NCBI RefSeq assembly: GCF_000422265.1
Contig: NZ_AULL01000013.1
Location: forward strand, 186,001-250,000
Direction: 5' to 3'
Length of the DNA: 64,000 nt
Source: Kaistella palustris DSM 21579
Lineage (GTDB): Bacteria; Bacteroidota; Bacteroidia; Flavobacteriales; Weeksellaceae
Positions 43,706 to 53,290 of the stretch are shown one piece after another. Numbering within the stretch: the stretch's first letter is position 1; every line of letters starts with the position of its first letter. Position numbers and translations under genes: made by a program. The notes below the pieces were generated by a model. The model had not been told where the DNA came from. It did not search any database and saw only the letters and a list, made by a program, of their open reading frames with translations.

Positions 43706-44785
43706 CTAAATCACAGTTTCTTTAAAAATATTTTCGTACTTATCCAAAATAAAATTTATTGAAAACCGAGAAGAAATAGAATTTTTAATCGCTTCAGAAT
43801 CATGAATTGTTTTAAGAATATCTAATATTTTATCAGAGAATTCTTGATGATTTTCAATATTTGAAATCTCACCATTAATTCCAGGTTGAATAATTTCAGT
43901 AATTCCACCCGGACAATTATTCGCTAAAGAATAAATTCCGCACGCGCCGGCTTCTAATAAAACATTCGGGAAACCTTCATACCGCGAAGAAAGTATAAAC
44001 AGATCTGCGAACTTTAAAAACTCATAAGGATTTTTTTGCTGTCCATGAAGGATGACATTTTCTAAACCTAAATCATTTTTCATCTGATGAAGCAATTCTT
44101 TATCCCGTCCATCTCCTAAAATATGAAGTAGAATTTTTTCATTTTTTAAATGAGAAAAAACTTTCAACAAATTATCGAAACCCTTTCTGGAAGATAGATT
44201 TCCAATCGCTACAACATTTTTAAAATCATCTTTAAAGCATTCCGGCTTTTCTGAAATCGCAAGCTTTTCATTAATAAAAGCAAAATCGACGGGATTATTA
44301 ATCTTAACCAGTTTCTCTTTTTTAACTTTAAAATTCTCCAACAGATCATTTTCCATATCGTCGCTCTGACAAATAATCTTGTCATAGTTATTATAGAACT
44401 TATAAAAAAATCGGATTTCCTTTCTGGTAACGTGCTTTGAAACAACATTTGTTTCTCTGGCAATGAATTTTATCTTCGGAAAAAACTTAATAAATAAAGC
44501 CAAATATGCATTGACTTCACCAAAACCACTGAAAACGATATCTGGTTTTCTTTTGCGAATTTCCTTTAAAATAGGTTTTAAAGAATGACGAATTCGGGGC
44601 GATTTTAGATCGATAACGTCCACATCATCTTTTAGAAATTCCAGAAAGCCACCTTCTTTTCTTAACAAAAGAATTTTTGGTTCAAATTTTTCTCGTGGCA
44701 AATGATTCGCAATCGTGGTGACAATCCGTTCTGCACCGCCGGTTTCCAAATCGGGAAGCAAAAATAGAATAGAGATTTTTTCCAT
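43706..44785 (-). CDS. Family 4 glycosyltransferase
   Basis: 359-aa GT-B retaining glycosyltransferase. N-terminal domain begins SILFLLPDLETGGAERIVTTIANHL, the usual GGAE acceptor-domain motif. The C-terminal domain shows VVAIGNLSSRKGFDNLLKVF, LHILGDGRDKELL and the donor-site motif with the E-x7-E signature SSRYEGFPNVLLEAGACG. It probably transfers a sugar in cell-surface glycan synthesis. It lies 54 bp downstream of the toxin gene on the same strand and may be the last gene of the recQ-antitoxin-toxin unit, with no evident functional tie. Confidence 0.88.
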   Translation of the reverse strand: MEKISILFLLPDLETGGAERIVTTIANHLPREKFEPKILLLRKEGGFLEFLKDDVDVIDLKSPRIRHSLKPILKEIRKRKPDIVFSGFGEVNAYLALFIKFFPKIKFIARETNVVSKHVTRKEIRFFYKFYNNYDKIICQSDDMENDLLENFKVKKEKLVKINNPVDFAFINEKLAISEKPECFKDDFKNVVAIGNLSSRKGFDNLLKVFSHLKNEKILLHILGDGRDKELLHQMKNDLGLENVILHGQQKNPYEFLKFADLFILSSRYEGFPNVLLEAGACGIYSLANNCPGGITEIIQPGINGEISNIENHQEFSDKILDILKTIHDSEAIKNSISSRFSINFILDKYENIFKETVI

Positions 44786-44839
44786 GTATTTTAAAAAAGC
44801 TTAACAAGGTTTGAAGCCTCGAAGTTGCCAATCGCTAAT

Positions 44840-45163
44840 TTACATTAATTCCGGAAAGTCCTGGGAATGGTTATTTAGAATGTGATTCACTAAAAATCGA
44901 TTGTCTTTTTGGTCAAAGAAAATATACCATGACGTTTGATGGTTGGCTTTGTAGCGAAGAAATTTCTTACCGTATTTTTTGAAGTTTTGGGAGGAATTTT
45001 TGGTGATAGGATATTCTATATTACCTTCGATGAAATCGTAGATTTTATCAATATAAACATCGACATCTTCTACAAAACTAAAATATTTTTGTTGATAAAG
45101 AACCTGTGCAAGCCCATCTAATTCATCAACGAATAGCGGTGAATAATTTATTTCCCCCACCAT
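44840..45163 (-). CDS. RelE/ParE-family toxin
   Basis: 107 aa, small and basic with the RelE/ParE fold pattern. Helices ELDGLAQVLYQQKYFSF and YIDKIYDFIEGNI are followed by strands KKFLRYKANHQTSWYIFFDQKDNRFLVNHILNN, typical of the ParE/RelE core (R-Y-K, W-Y-I-F-F, a late histidine). Bacteroidota members of this type inhibit translation or gyrase; which one cannot be decided here. Its start lies within the 3' end of the antitoxin gene (16-bp overlap), the usual antitoxin-first arrangement. Confidence 0.75.
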   Translation of the reverse strand: MVGEINYSPLFVDELDGLAQVLYQQKYFSFVEDVDVYIDKIYDFIEGNIEYPITKNSSQNFKKYGKKFLRYKANHQTSWYIFFDQKDNRFLVNHILNNHSQDFPELM

Positions 45164-45528
45164 TCGCTGACTCTTTTTTTAGATTCTTTCCTTGCAGTTT
45201 CAGAATTCAAACCTTTCACAAACCTTTGTTCAAAATCATCTTTTATGGCGTAATCCGCTGAAAGATCGGCAACCACAGAAGATTCCTCTTCTGCAAGTGA
45301 CTCGATATGTGCCGCAATATTCTCCATAAGTTCGTCGGAGGTCATTCCTGCTGCAAATTGTTCGTCAAAGTCATTTTCTAATGGTTTTTCAGAATTGATA
45401 TCCGAAATTAAGTCTGACGAATTATTACCGTTCTTGATGTCCATCAACCTCTCAAGCAGCCCGGAATCAAAAGAATTTTCGATCCAGTCAATGAGCTCAT
45501 TTTTCATATCGATCATTTCCTTTTCCAT
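45148..45528 (-). CDS. Antitoxin partner with duplicated C-terminal motif
   Basis: 126 aa, acidic. After an N-terminal helical part (MKNELIDWIENSF near 8-20, a likely dimerisation element) the protein repeats one motif: NDFDEQFAAGMTSDELMENI (52-71) and DDFEQRFVKGLNSETARKES (97-116), the second ending in a basic helix KKRVSEWWGK. Single copies of such an F..xF..G(M/L).S motif are common in small antitoxins of RelE/ParE toxins in Bacteroidota; the doubling is unusual. It overlaps the toxin start by 16 bp. It begins 11 bp after the stop of recQ in the restored frame. Function is inferred from position and length. Confidence 0.65.
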   Translation of the reverse strand: MEKEMIDMKNELIDWIENSFDSGLLERLMDIKNGNNSSDLISDINSEKPLENDFDEQFAAGMTSDELMENIAAHIESLAEEESSVVADLSADYAIKDDFEQRFVKGLNSETARKESKKRVSEWWGK

Positions 45529-45539
45529 AATTCCTGAAT

Positions 45540-47743
45540 TTAGTTGGCAACGTCCGAGATAAATTTAATCCTCAACATACGGACTTCCTCATCACTCAGG
45601 TCATCACCAAATTCAGACAGCAGAACTTTCATACTGTCACTTTCGCTTTTACCCATGAAATCCATAAATTCCTCCACAATATCTTCATCGAAATTTTGTC
45701 AATATAATAATCAATATTAAGCTTGGTTCCCTGATAAACAATTCGTTCCATTTCTTTCAGAAGATCATCCATAGACAGGTTTTTAGCTTTTGCAATATCT
45801 TCGAGGTCGATTTTTTTATCGGTACTCTGAATGATGAAAACCTTGTGCGATGATTTATTTGCGACATTTTTCAGCACCATATCCTGGGTGCGTTCAATGT
45901 CATTCTCCTCAACATATTTGGCGATAAACTCCGCAAACTGTTTGCCGAATTTCTTGGCCTTTCCTTCGCCTACGCCGTAAACTTTTCCAATTTCGGCAAT
46001 GGTGGTCGGGTATTGCACAGTCATATCCTCCAGGCTGGGATCCATAAAAACGGTGTACGGTGGAATGCCCTGCTGCTTGGCCACGGTTTTCCGCAACTCC
46101 TTCAGTCCGGCATATAAATTCTGATCCAAACCGCCGCCCTGCTGAACCTGCACCTGATCGGAATCTGCCTTGGTCTGCGCCAGATTGTATTCGCGGTCTT
46201 CGGCGATAAGAAAAGGAGTTTTATCTTTACCTGAAATTCTTGCGTGGCCCTTTTCAGTTATTTTCAGCACACCGTAGGTTTCGATGTCTTTTTGTAAAAA
46301 ATTCTGCACGGTTGCCTGGCGGATCACTGATTTCCAGAAATTCTCAGGGTGATTTTTTCCGATGCCAAAATGCTTCGTAGCCTCGAGTTTATAGGATTTT
46401 GTTACAGGATTTTCGCGTCCGGCAATCACAGCGATTAAATCTTTGGTCCGGAATTTTTCTTCCAGATCTTTTACCAGATTCAGAATAATGTTCAGTTCTT
46501 TGGTAGCATCCCTCAAAGTGGGCGGGTTAATGGAATTATCGCACATCAGCGCACCTTCGCCATTTTGCGGATCAAACTGCTCACCAAAGTAATATAAGAT
46601 ATACTGCCTTCTGCTCATCGAAGTTTCAGCGTAACCAACCACTTCATTTAATAGCTGAAGTCCGATTTCTCTTTCCGAAACCGGTTTCTGGGCCAGAAAC
46701 TTTTCAAGCTTTTCAATATCTTTTGGATCGTAAAATGCCAGACATATTCCTTCACCGCCGTCGCGGCCGGCACGTCCCGTTTCCTGATAATAACTTTCGA
46801 GGGATTTGGGAATATCGTAATGGATTACAAAACGGACATCCGGCTTATCGATACCCATGCCGAAGGCGATTGTGGCCACAATGATGTCTGCATCTTCCAT
46901 CAGGAATTTATCCTGGTTTGCAACGCGTGTTTTCTGGTCAAGGCCCGCGTGATATGGTAAAGCATTAATGCCGTTTACCTGCAGAAGTTGCGCAAATTCC
47001 TCCACTTTCCTGCGGCTCAGACAATACACAATGCCCGATTTACCTTTATGCTGATTGATGAACTTTACTATTTCGCGGTCGATATTAACCTTAGGGCGAA
47101 CTTCATAAAATAAGTTCGGGCGGTTAAAGCTTTCTTTAAAGACAAGCGCGTTATTCATACCCAAAGTTTTCTGAATATCATCCTGAACCTTTGGCGTGGC
47201 GGTGGCAGTAAGGGCGATCACCGGAACATCGGCAATTTTATCGATGATGGTTTTCAGGTTCCGGTATTCGGGCCGGAAATCGTGTCCCCATTCCGAAATA
47301 CAGTGCGCCTCATCGATTGCGACGAATGAGATTTTCACATCGCGCAGAAACTCCATATATTCTTCTTTAATCAGCGATTCCGGCGCTACATATAAGAGTT
47401 TTGTCCGGCCTGCTTTAATGTCGTCAAAAACCTGTTTGGTCTGGGTTTTATTGAGCGAAGAATTCAAAACATGCGCAACACCCTCCCGTGAAGAGAGACC
47501 GTTTACCGCATCTACCTGGTTTTTCATCAGTGCGATCAGCGGCGAAACCACTATTGCAGTCCCTTCAGAAATCAAAGCGGGAAGTTGGTAACACAAGGAT
47601 TTTCCGCCGCCCGTGGGCATAAGTACAAATATATCTTTGCCCTCCAGTAGATTTTCGATGATCTCTTCCTGCTGACCTTTAAATTTTGAGAAGCCGAAAT
47701 ATTTTTTGAGTTCTTTTTTTAAATCGGCATTTTTTGTTTTCAT
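45540..47743 (-). CDS. recQ: ATP-dependent DNA helicase RecQ, C-terminal frameshift
   Basis: 3'-5' helicase of the RecQ family (recombination, fork repair). Seen: Walker [13 protein letters not shown] (near 38-49), DEAH box ([20 protein letters not shown]), SAT-like [11 protein letters not shown], motif [15 protein letters not shown] region and the HRDC domain ([22 protein letters not shown]). The intact frame stops at 45629 (704 aa) with an off-type tail [12 protein letters not shown]. In the next frame the expected continuation [13 protein letters not shown]...DVAN runs to TAA at 45540. Adding one A at the TTTT/AAAA run near 45691-45696 restores 734 aa, the usual length. This may be an assembly error or a true deletion. 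Confidence 0.85.
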
Positions 47744-47839
47744 CTGTTCATTTTCAATTGATAGCTGCAGATGAAGCGCCGGAAATATTGCTTTCGATAC
47801 AAACTTGCTGTTCGCGGCATTTCATCTAAAATTGTTTGC

Positions 47840-47847
47840 TAAATTTG
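47840..47847 (+). promoter_or_regulatory. -7 element upstream of kdsD
   Basis: TAAATTTG; TTTC lies 16 bp upstream. The ATG is 113 bp away, so a long leader is implied if it is used. Confidence 0.35.
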
Positions 47848-47960
47848 CATATTACCCAAAGTTAAAAAATAAAAGCTGAAATAAAGAAAATTGACTTTTT
47901 ATTTTAAACCGCACGTAACGCTGCATCATACATAAAGCCAGACCTTTCTAATTCCCTCTT

Positions 47961-48920
47961 ATGACTAAGACCAAGATCCTTGAAGTCGCTAAAAACGCCC
48001 TTTCCATCGAGATTTCTGAACTTGAAAAACTAAGGAGCCGCTTAGATGACAACTTTCTGAAAGCGCTGGAAACTATTTATTTCTGTCCGGGGAAGCTCAT
48101 TGTGGTTGGCATCGGAAAATCTGCACATGTAGGAAATAAGATCGTAGCCACATTAAACTCAACAGGTACGCCCTCGCAATTCCTGCATGCGTCCGAAGCA
48201 ATTCACGGCGATCTTGGCGTCATTCAAAAGAGTGATGTAGTGTTGTGTATCTCCAACTCAGGTAATTCACCTGAAATTGTAAAAATCCTTCCCTTTCTTA
48301 AAGAATATTCAACCGCACTGATCGGCATGACGGGAAATCCAAAATCCAAACTCGCGGAATTCTCCAGTGTGGTTTTGGATACTTCTGTAGAAAAAGAAGC
48401 CTGCCCCATAAAACTGGCTCCCACAAGTTCCACGATTGTGCAGATGGCGCTGGGCGACGCACTTGCGGTTTGTCTTATGGAGATGAGTGATTTTAAGGAA
48501 AACGATTTTGCACGCTTTCACCCCGGCGGCAGTTTAGGAAAGAACCTCACTGCCAAAGTCGGACAGTTTCTGTCGTCCCAAAAACCCCAGGTCTCCGCCG
48601 ACGCCAATATCCGAGATATTATTATTTCTATAAGCGCCTCGTCGCACGGGATTACCATCGTCACGGAAAACGAAAACATCATCGGTGTCATAACAGATGG
48701 TGATCTGCGCAGAATGCTCATGAGCACGCAGGATATTTCATCGGTTTCTGCCGGAGAAATCATGAGCAGAAATCCCAAAAGCGTCGATAAAAATACCCTC
48801 GCAAAAGAAGCCATGGCGCTGCTCAAAGAAAATAATATCGGTCAGCTCATCGTAACAGACAACGGCAAATATTTCGGCATCATCGATATTCACCGCCTGC
48901 TCGACGAGGGAATTGTGTAA
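47961..48920 (+). CDS. kdsD: Arabinose-5-phosphate isomerase (KdsD/KpsF)
   Basis: Interconverts ribulose 5-phosphate and arabinose 5-phosphate, the first step to the KDO sugar of lipopolysaccharide. The 319-aa protein has an N-terminal SIS domain (about 40-170) with VGIGKSAHVGNKIVATLNSTGTPS and CISNSGNSPEI, and EACPIKLAPTSST. Then follow two CBS domains (about 205-319), the second with IMSRNPKSVDKNTLAKEA and NNIGQLIVTDNGKYFGII. Length and order match KdsD. Divergent from recQ and followed 130 bp later by tatC, an arrangement frequent in Flavobacteriia. Confidence 0.93.
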   Translation: MTKTKILEVAKNALSIEISELEKLRSRLDDNFLKALETIYFCPGKLIVVGIGKSAHVGNKIVATLNSTGTPSQFLHASEAIHGDLGVIQKSDVVLCISNSGNSPEIVKILPFLKEYSTALIGMTGNPKSKLAEFSSVVLDTSVEKEACPIKLAPTSSTIVQMALGDALAVCLMEMSDFKENDFARFHPGGSLGKNLTAKVGQFLSSQKPQVSADANIRDIIISISASSHGITIVTENENIIGVITDGDLRRMLMSTQDISSVSAGEIMSRNPKSVDKNTLAKEAMALLKENNIGQLIVTDNGKYFGIIDIHRLLDEGIV

Positions 48921-49050
48921 ACGGAATCCGCAAGTCAAACCATCGGCATTATAAAAAAAATAAGTTCATTTCTACCTTTTCATATTAAAAATGTAATTTC
49001 GCCTCTTCAATTGCGGTCAGTTACAGCAGTTCAACCTTAAACAGAATTTT

Positions 49051-49875
49051 GTGAGCGAGAAAAAAGAAATGTCCTTTTGGGGGCATATTGGCGAATTAAG
49101 AGGACACATCATCCGCGCGGTTATTGCAATGATTGTCGGAGCTATTATTGTCGGCTTCAATGTAAACTGGATCATGGACCACATTTTCTTCGGTCCCACG
49201 CGCAACGATTTTTTCACCTTCCGCGTTGTCAATCATTATTCCCGTGAGCTTCTCGGCCACGACAGTATTGTACTTCCTGCCCATTTTGCCGTTCAGCAGA
49301 AAAAGCTTTTCCAGCAGTTTAATGTGATGATGGCGGTTTCTATTTTCGGTGGAATGGTTCTGGCCTTTCCTTATATTGTTTGGGAGATCTGGCGTTTTAT
49401 TTCACCGGCACTTCATCCGAAGGAAAGGAAAAACTCAGTATTCCTCATCAACTTTGTGTGGATGCTTTTTCTGGCGGGAATTCTCTGCGGCTATTTCCTT
49501 ATACTGCCTTTTGCCATTAATTTTGGTTTACTTTTCAAGATTTCAGATTCCATCACCCAGCTTTTCGATCTCAGTGATTATACCACGCTTTTCATGCAGG
49601 TTGTTCTTGGTATGGGCGTCGTATTTCTCTTTCCGGTAGTGGTTTATTTCCTCACTTCAATTGGAATTCTTACACCTGCGTTTATGCGAAAATACCGGCG
49701 CCACGCAATCGTACTTATCATGGTTGTTGCCGCGATCATCACGCCGGCCGATGTTTTAAGTATGATCATGGCTGCGCTGCCGCTGCTGTTGTTATACGAA
49801 TTCAGTATTTTAATGAGTGCATATACCTTTAAGCAGGTGCAGAAACGGAACGCTTTACCACCTGAGAAGTTCTGA
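49051..49875 (+). CDS. tatC: Sec-independent protein translocase TatC
   Basis: Core membrane receptor of the twin-arginine export system. 274 aa, six hydrophobic helices. The start is a GTG at 49051 (MSEKKEMSFWGHIGELR); the next ATG at 49069 would drop only seven residues. Conserved features: SFWGHIGELRGHIIRA near 8-22, PFVVWEIWRFISPALHPKERK-like segment (FPYIVWEIWRFISPALHPKE), and FLFPVVVYFLTSIGILTP. tatA/B are not adjacent. It is followed by an intergenic repeat region rather than an operon partner. Confidence 0.92.
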   Translation: MSEKKEMSFWGHIGELRGHIIRAVIAMIVGAIIVGFNVNWIMDHIFFGPTRNDFFTFRVVNHYSRELLGHDSIVLPAHFAVQQKKLFQQFNVMMAVSIFGGMVLAFPYIVWEIWRFISPALHPKERKNSVFLINFVWMLFLAGILCGYFLILPFAINFGLLFKISDSITQLFDLSDYTTLFMQVVLGMGVVFLFPVVVYFLTSIGILTPAFMRKYRRHAIVLIMVVAAIITPADVLSMIMAALPLLLLYEFSILMSAYTFKQVQKRNALPPEKF

Positions 49876-50228
49876 TTCAGGAGCGTGAAAAAGCAGTTTC
49901 TCTTCCGAAGACCGAGCGCGCTGTCACTACTCGCTTCCCACGCCTTTGCGGCGCGGGAGAGCTCAGGCAGGCCGTTCCATCGCGGCTAAAACCAAATTTC
50001 CCGCTTTCCCGAAAAAGAAAAAATCCCGTAATCGAAGGTGCCGATATAACCTAACTCTACTGCTTCTTCGCTAAATTTTTGACCGTTAGAATATCCCGTC
50101 TCATTGTGTGCTATTCAAATTTGATTTCCGCACTTCATTATATTGCATTCGAAAACCATCAGAATTAAAAGTTATTTTTAGGAACACTTTTTGTCGAAAT
50201 CTGCATCTCCACTTTATAAAACTAAACT
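49876..50228. repeat. Intergenic stretch with a palindromic repeat
   Basis: No gene is seen. Between about 49900 and 49985 lies a GC-rich imperfect repeat with a hairpin TCCCACGCC / GGCGCGGGA (49936-49958) bordered by ACTCGCTT and GAGCTCAGGCAGGCC. It resembles dispersed repeats I associate with Chryseobacterium-group genomes. The remainder (49986-50228) is AT-rich leader, with no convincing promoter beyond the region just ahead of 50229. Confidence 0.5.
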
Positions 50229-51347
50229 TTGGGAACAGTCTACTATATCATCATCGGATTATTGCTGCTTGTCATACTGTTTGTCGCAGGAGTTTTTATT
50301 TTTATGAAAAATCCAGGATTCGGCAAAGCACCTGCCGGCAAACGCCTCGAAAGAATTAAAAATTCACCGCATTATACCAAAGGCTCTTTTCAAAACCTCA
50401 GCCATACACCGCAGCTTGCAGAAGATGCTTCGATGCCGGGCGTTCTCTTCCGGTTTCTGTTTCATAAAAGCAGAAACCTACGTCCAAAAACAAAATTCAA
50501 TTTTGCAAAGTCCGATCTCAAGAATTTAAATCCCGATGAAAACATCTATGTGTGGATGGGCCATTCTTCCTATTTTCTGCAGACCGAAGGCAAAAAAATT
50601 CTCGTAGATCCGGTATTCAGTGGAAACGCTTCACCTGTAACCTTCAACGTCAAAGCTTTCGCAGGCACCGATCTGTATACACCCGACGATATTCCCATGC
50701 TGGATTATTTAATCATTACGCATGACCACTGGGATCACCTTGATTTTGACACTGTCAGCAAACTTCGGCCAAAGGTTAACCAGGTAATTACCGGATTAGG
50801 AACGGGTGAACATCTGGAATATTGGAATTACGAGCCGGCCAGGATTATCGAACTGGATTGGGGCGAGAACTTCGATCCGGGTTCCGGTTTCAAAGTGTAC
50901 GCAGAAACAGCCCGCCACTTTTCCGGACGCGGCTTTAAGCGGAATCAGGCAATATGGGCGAGTTTTGTTTTCGAAACACCAAAAAGAAAAATCTATATCG
51001 GCGGCGATTCGGGTTTTGATAACCATTTCGAAAAAATCGGAAATAAATACGGTGGTTTTGACCTGGCAATTCTCGAAAACGGGCAGTACAACAGCGATTG
51101 GAGGTATATACACATGTTGCCGGACGAATTTCTAACTGCTGCAAAAAATTTAAAAGCAAAGACCGTAATTCCGGTACACAATTCAAAATTTGCGCTTGCG
51201 CTTCACGACTGGAAAGAACCTTTGGAAAAAATATCAGCATTGCGCGGGAAAGCAAAATTTCGTCTGATCACACCCAGGATCGGCGAAAAAGTCAACTGGG
51301 AAGATGAGAATAAAACTTATGGCAAATGGTGGGAATCTTACGACTGA
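50229..51347 (+). CDS. MBL-fold metallo-hydrolase (NAPE-PLD/UlaG-like)
   Basis: 372 aa from a TTG start at 50229; the first ATG (50304) would remove the N-terminal transmembrane anchor YYIIIGLLLLVILFVAGVFIF, so the TTG is preferred. The metallo-beta-lactamase motif is complete: H165-x-H167-x-D169-H170 (THDHWDHLD), with WMGHSSYFLQTEGKKILVDPVFS before it, and later metal ligands in ARHFSGR and IYIGGDSGFD and PVHNSKF. The layout matches bacterial homologues of N-acylphosphatidylethanolamine phospholipase D, membrane-attached enzymes. The substrate is unverified. Confidence 0.85.
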   Translation: MGTVYYIIIGLLLLVILFVAGVFIFMKNPGFGKAPAGKRLERIKNSPHYTKGSFQNLSHTPQLAEDASMPGVLFRFLFHKSRNLRPKTKFNFAKSDLKNLNPDENIYVWMGHSSYFLQTEGKKILVDPVFSGNASPVTFNVKAFAGTDLYTPDDIPMLDYLIITHDHWDHLDFDTVSKLRPKVNQVITGLGTGEHLEYWNYEPARIIELDWGENFDPGSGFKVYAETARHFSGRGFKRNQAIWASFVFETPKRKIYIGGDSGFDNHFEKIGNKYGGFDLAILENGQYNSDWRYIHMLPDEFLTAAKNLKAKTVIPVHNSKFALALHDWKEPLEKISALRGKAKFRLITPRIGEKVNWEDENKTYGKWWESYD

Positions 51348-51495
51348 AACCTTGATGCTGAAAATAATTTTAAGATACTCTGTAAGTTTTTATTTAAAAT
51401 TATTATTTAAAAGAATTCATCAGGAGAACTCACCTAAATATAGGCTTCAGCAGCCATGTAAATTTTCCTAAATTTACGCTCATCAAAAAATAAAA

Positions 51496-52710
51496 ATGAA
51501 GAACGCATATATCATCGATGGTACACGCTCAGCCATCGGAAATTTCAAAGGAAGTTTAGCTGCTGTACGAACAGACGATTTACTGGCTTCTGTCATAAAA
51601 AATCTTATTGAAAAAAATCCGGACATTCCTTTGGATAAAATTGATGACGTGATCATCGGTTGTGCCAACCAGGCGGGCGAAGACAACCGTAATGTGGCGC
51701 GCATGGCTTTGTTGCTGGCCGGAATTCCCATTAATGTTCCCGGTGAAACTGTAAACCGGTTATGTGCTTCCGGTATGAGTTCCATCGTGCAGGCGATGAG
51801 AGCGATAAAATCTGATGAAGGTGATCTGTTTATTGCAGGCGGTGTAGAAGGAATGTCGCGGGCGCCTTACGTAATTTCCAAATCCGCCTCGGCTTTCGGA
51901 ACAGATTCCAAAATGTACGATTCCAGTTTTGGGTGGCGCTTTGTAAATCCTGCAATGGAGAAAATGTACGGCATTGATACGATGGGAAAAACCGCCGAAA
52001 ATCTCGCCGCAAAATATAATATTTCCCGTGAAGAACAGGATGAGTTTGCTTTGAATTCTCAAATGAAAGCAACGAAGGCCCAACAAAGGGGAAGATTAGC
52101 AGAGGAGATTTCGGATATCACAATTCCACAAAGAAAAGGTGATGCGATCGTCATTAATAAGGATGAATTCATAAAACCCAATTCTACCTTAGAAGTTTTG
52201 GGAAAGCTGCGTCCGGCTTTTGTAAAAGAAAACGGCTCTGTAACAGCAGGAAACTCTTCCGGTTTAAACGATGGCGCGGCGGCAGTTTTTGTGGCTTCAG
52301 ATGACGCAGTTAACAAATACAATCTGAAACCTTTGGCAAAAATCGTATGTTCCGCAGTTGTGGGCGTTGAACCTGAGATCATGGGAATCGGTCCGGTTGA
52401 AGCGACTAAATTAGCATTGAAAAGAGCGGATTTAACGCTGGATCAAATTGATATTATTGAACTGAATGAAGCGTTTGCTGCACAAAGTATTGCGGTTTTA
52501 AAAGAACTCGGAATTGCTAATGATGATGCCAGAGTTAACGTTAATGGTGGCGCAATTGCCCTCGGTCATCCGCTGGGAATGAGTGGAACAAGAATCACGT
52601 ATTCTGCCGCACTGGAACTGCAGAAAACCGGTAAAAGATATGCGTTGGCCACCATGTGCATTGGTGTTGGACAAGGATATGCAGTCATTCTGGAAAATGC
52701 AGATCTGTAG
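51496..52710 (+). CDS. Acetyl-CoA C-acyltransferase (thiolase)
   Basis: 404-aa thiolase of beta-oxidation or acetoacetyl-CoA metabolism. The catalytic triad is present: acylated C90 (NRLCASGMSS), H358 (GHPLGMSGTR) and C388 (CIGVGQGYA), plus NEAFAAQ. Length is typical. The sequence AGEDNRNVARMALLLAGIP is shared with acetyl-CoA acyltransferases (FadA, PcaF-like) and not specific. A TAAATTTA -7-like element precedes the ATG. Together with the acyl-CoA synthetase and dehydrogenase at 21-24 kb it suggests a scattered fatty-acid degradation set; no fadB-like partner is adjacent. Confidence 0.93.
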   Translation: MKNAYIIDGTRSAIGNFKGSLAAVRTDDLLASVIKNLIEKNPDIPLDKIDDVIIGCANQAGEDNRNVARMALLLAGIPINVPGETVNRLCASGMSSIVQAMRAIKSDEGDLFIAGGVEGMSRAPYVISKSASAFGTDSKMYDSSFGWRFVNPAMEKMYGIDTMGKTAENLAAKYNISREEQDEFALNSQMKATKAQQRGRLAEEISDITIPQRKGDAIVINKDEFIKPNSTLEVLGKLRPAFVKENGSVTAGNSSGLNDGAAAVFVASDDAVNKYNLKPLAKIVCSAVVGVEPEIMGIGPVEATKLALKRADLTLDQIDIIELNEAFAAQSIAVLKELGIANDDARVNVNGGAIALGHPLGMSGTRITYSAALELQKTGKRYALATMCIGVGQGYAVILENADL

Positions 52711-52750
52711 CTCGCCACAAACTGAACATCGTTTCCCGAAAAAAATCAAG

Positions 52751-52784
52751 GACGTTTCTGGTTAAATACCGAAGCGTCTTTTAT
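52751..52784 (+). terminator. Terminator after the thiolase gene
   Basis: Imperfect stem gacgtttctgg / ccgaagcgtc followed by tttta. Confidence 0.55.
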
Positions 52785-52798
52785 TTGCTCTGAATAAT

Positions 52799-53245
52799 TT
52801 AGTGAGGCTGCACCTTTGCCGGATCATCATAATTGATCAGCCAACTGATGCCGAATTTATCTGTAAACATACCGAAATAAGCGCCCCAAAATGTTTCCTC
52901 CAATGGCATTGTTACTTTTCCACCTTCGGAAAGTCCTGTAAAAATACGGTCAGCTTCTTCCCGTGAATCTGTATTTACGGATAATGAGATATTGTTGCCG
53001 ATCCTGTGTTCATGAAGCCCGGGCATTGTATCACTTCCCATCAGGACAGTTTCCGCGGAAATCGGCAGAGTCATGTGCATAACGCGGTCTTTCAGTTCCG
53101 CAGAAAGCGGCGGCATACCTTCCTGTGGCGGCATATCACCAAATTTTCCGACCATTGGAAAATCACCGCCAAAAACGGATCTGTAAAAATTAAAAGCTTC
53201 TTCGCAATTACCGTCGAAAGTTAAATATGCATTGATAATAGCCAT
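52799..53245 (-). CDS. VOC family protein (PhnB/glyoxalase-like)
   Basis: 148-aa cupin-free VOC (vicinal oxygen chelate) protein of the PhnB subgroup. Seen: YLTFDGNCEEAFNFYRSVFGGD near residue 6, the beta-strand ALPISAETVLMGSD with a typical SD(T)MPG sequence, NNISLSVNTDSREEADRIFTGLSEGGKVTMPLEETFWGAYFG and FTDKFGISWLINY. Members form dimers and bind metals or small molecules; enzymatic function is often unproven. Co-directional with the DinB-like gene 46 bp upstream, likely one transcript. Confidence 0.85.
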   Translation of the reverse strand: MAIINAYLTFDGNCEEAFNFYRSVFGGDFPMVGKFGDMPPQEGMPPLSAELKDRVMHMTLPISAETVLMGSDTMPGLHEHRIGNNISLSVNTDSREEADRIFTGLSEGGKVTMPLEETFWGAYFGMFTDKFGISWLINYDDPAKVQPH

Positions 53246-53290
53246 AATTAAAAATTTTAAAATTAAAGATACAGGATAATTAAGGAGAGT

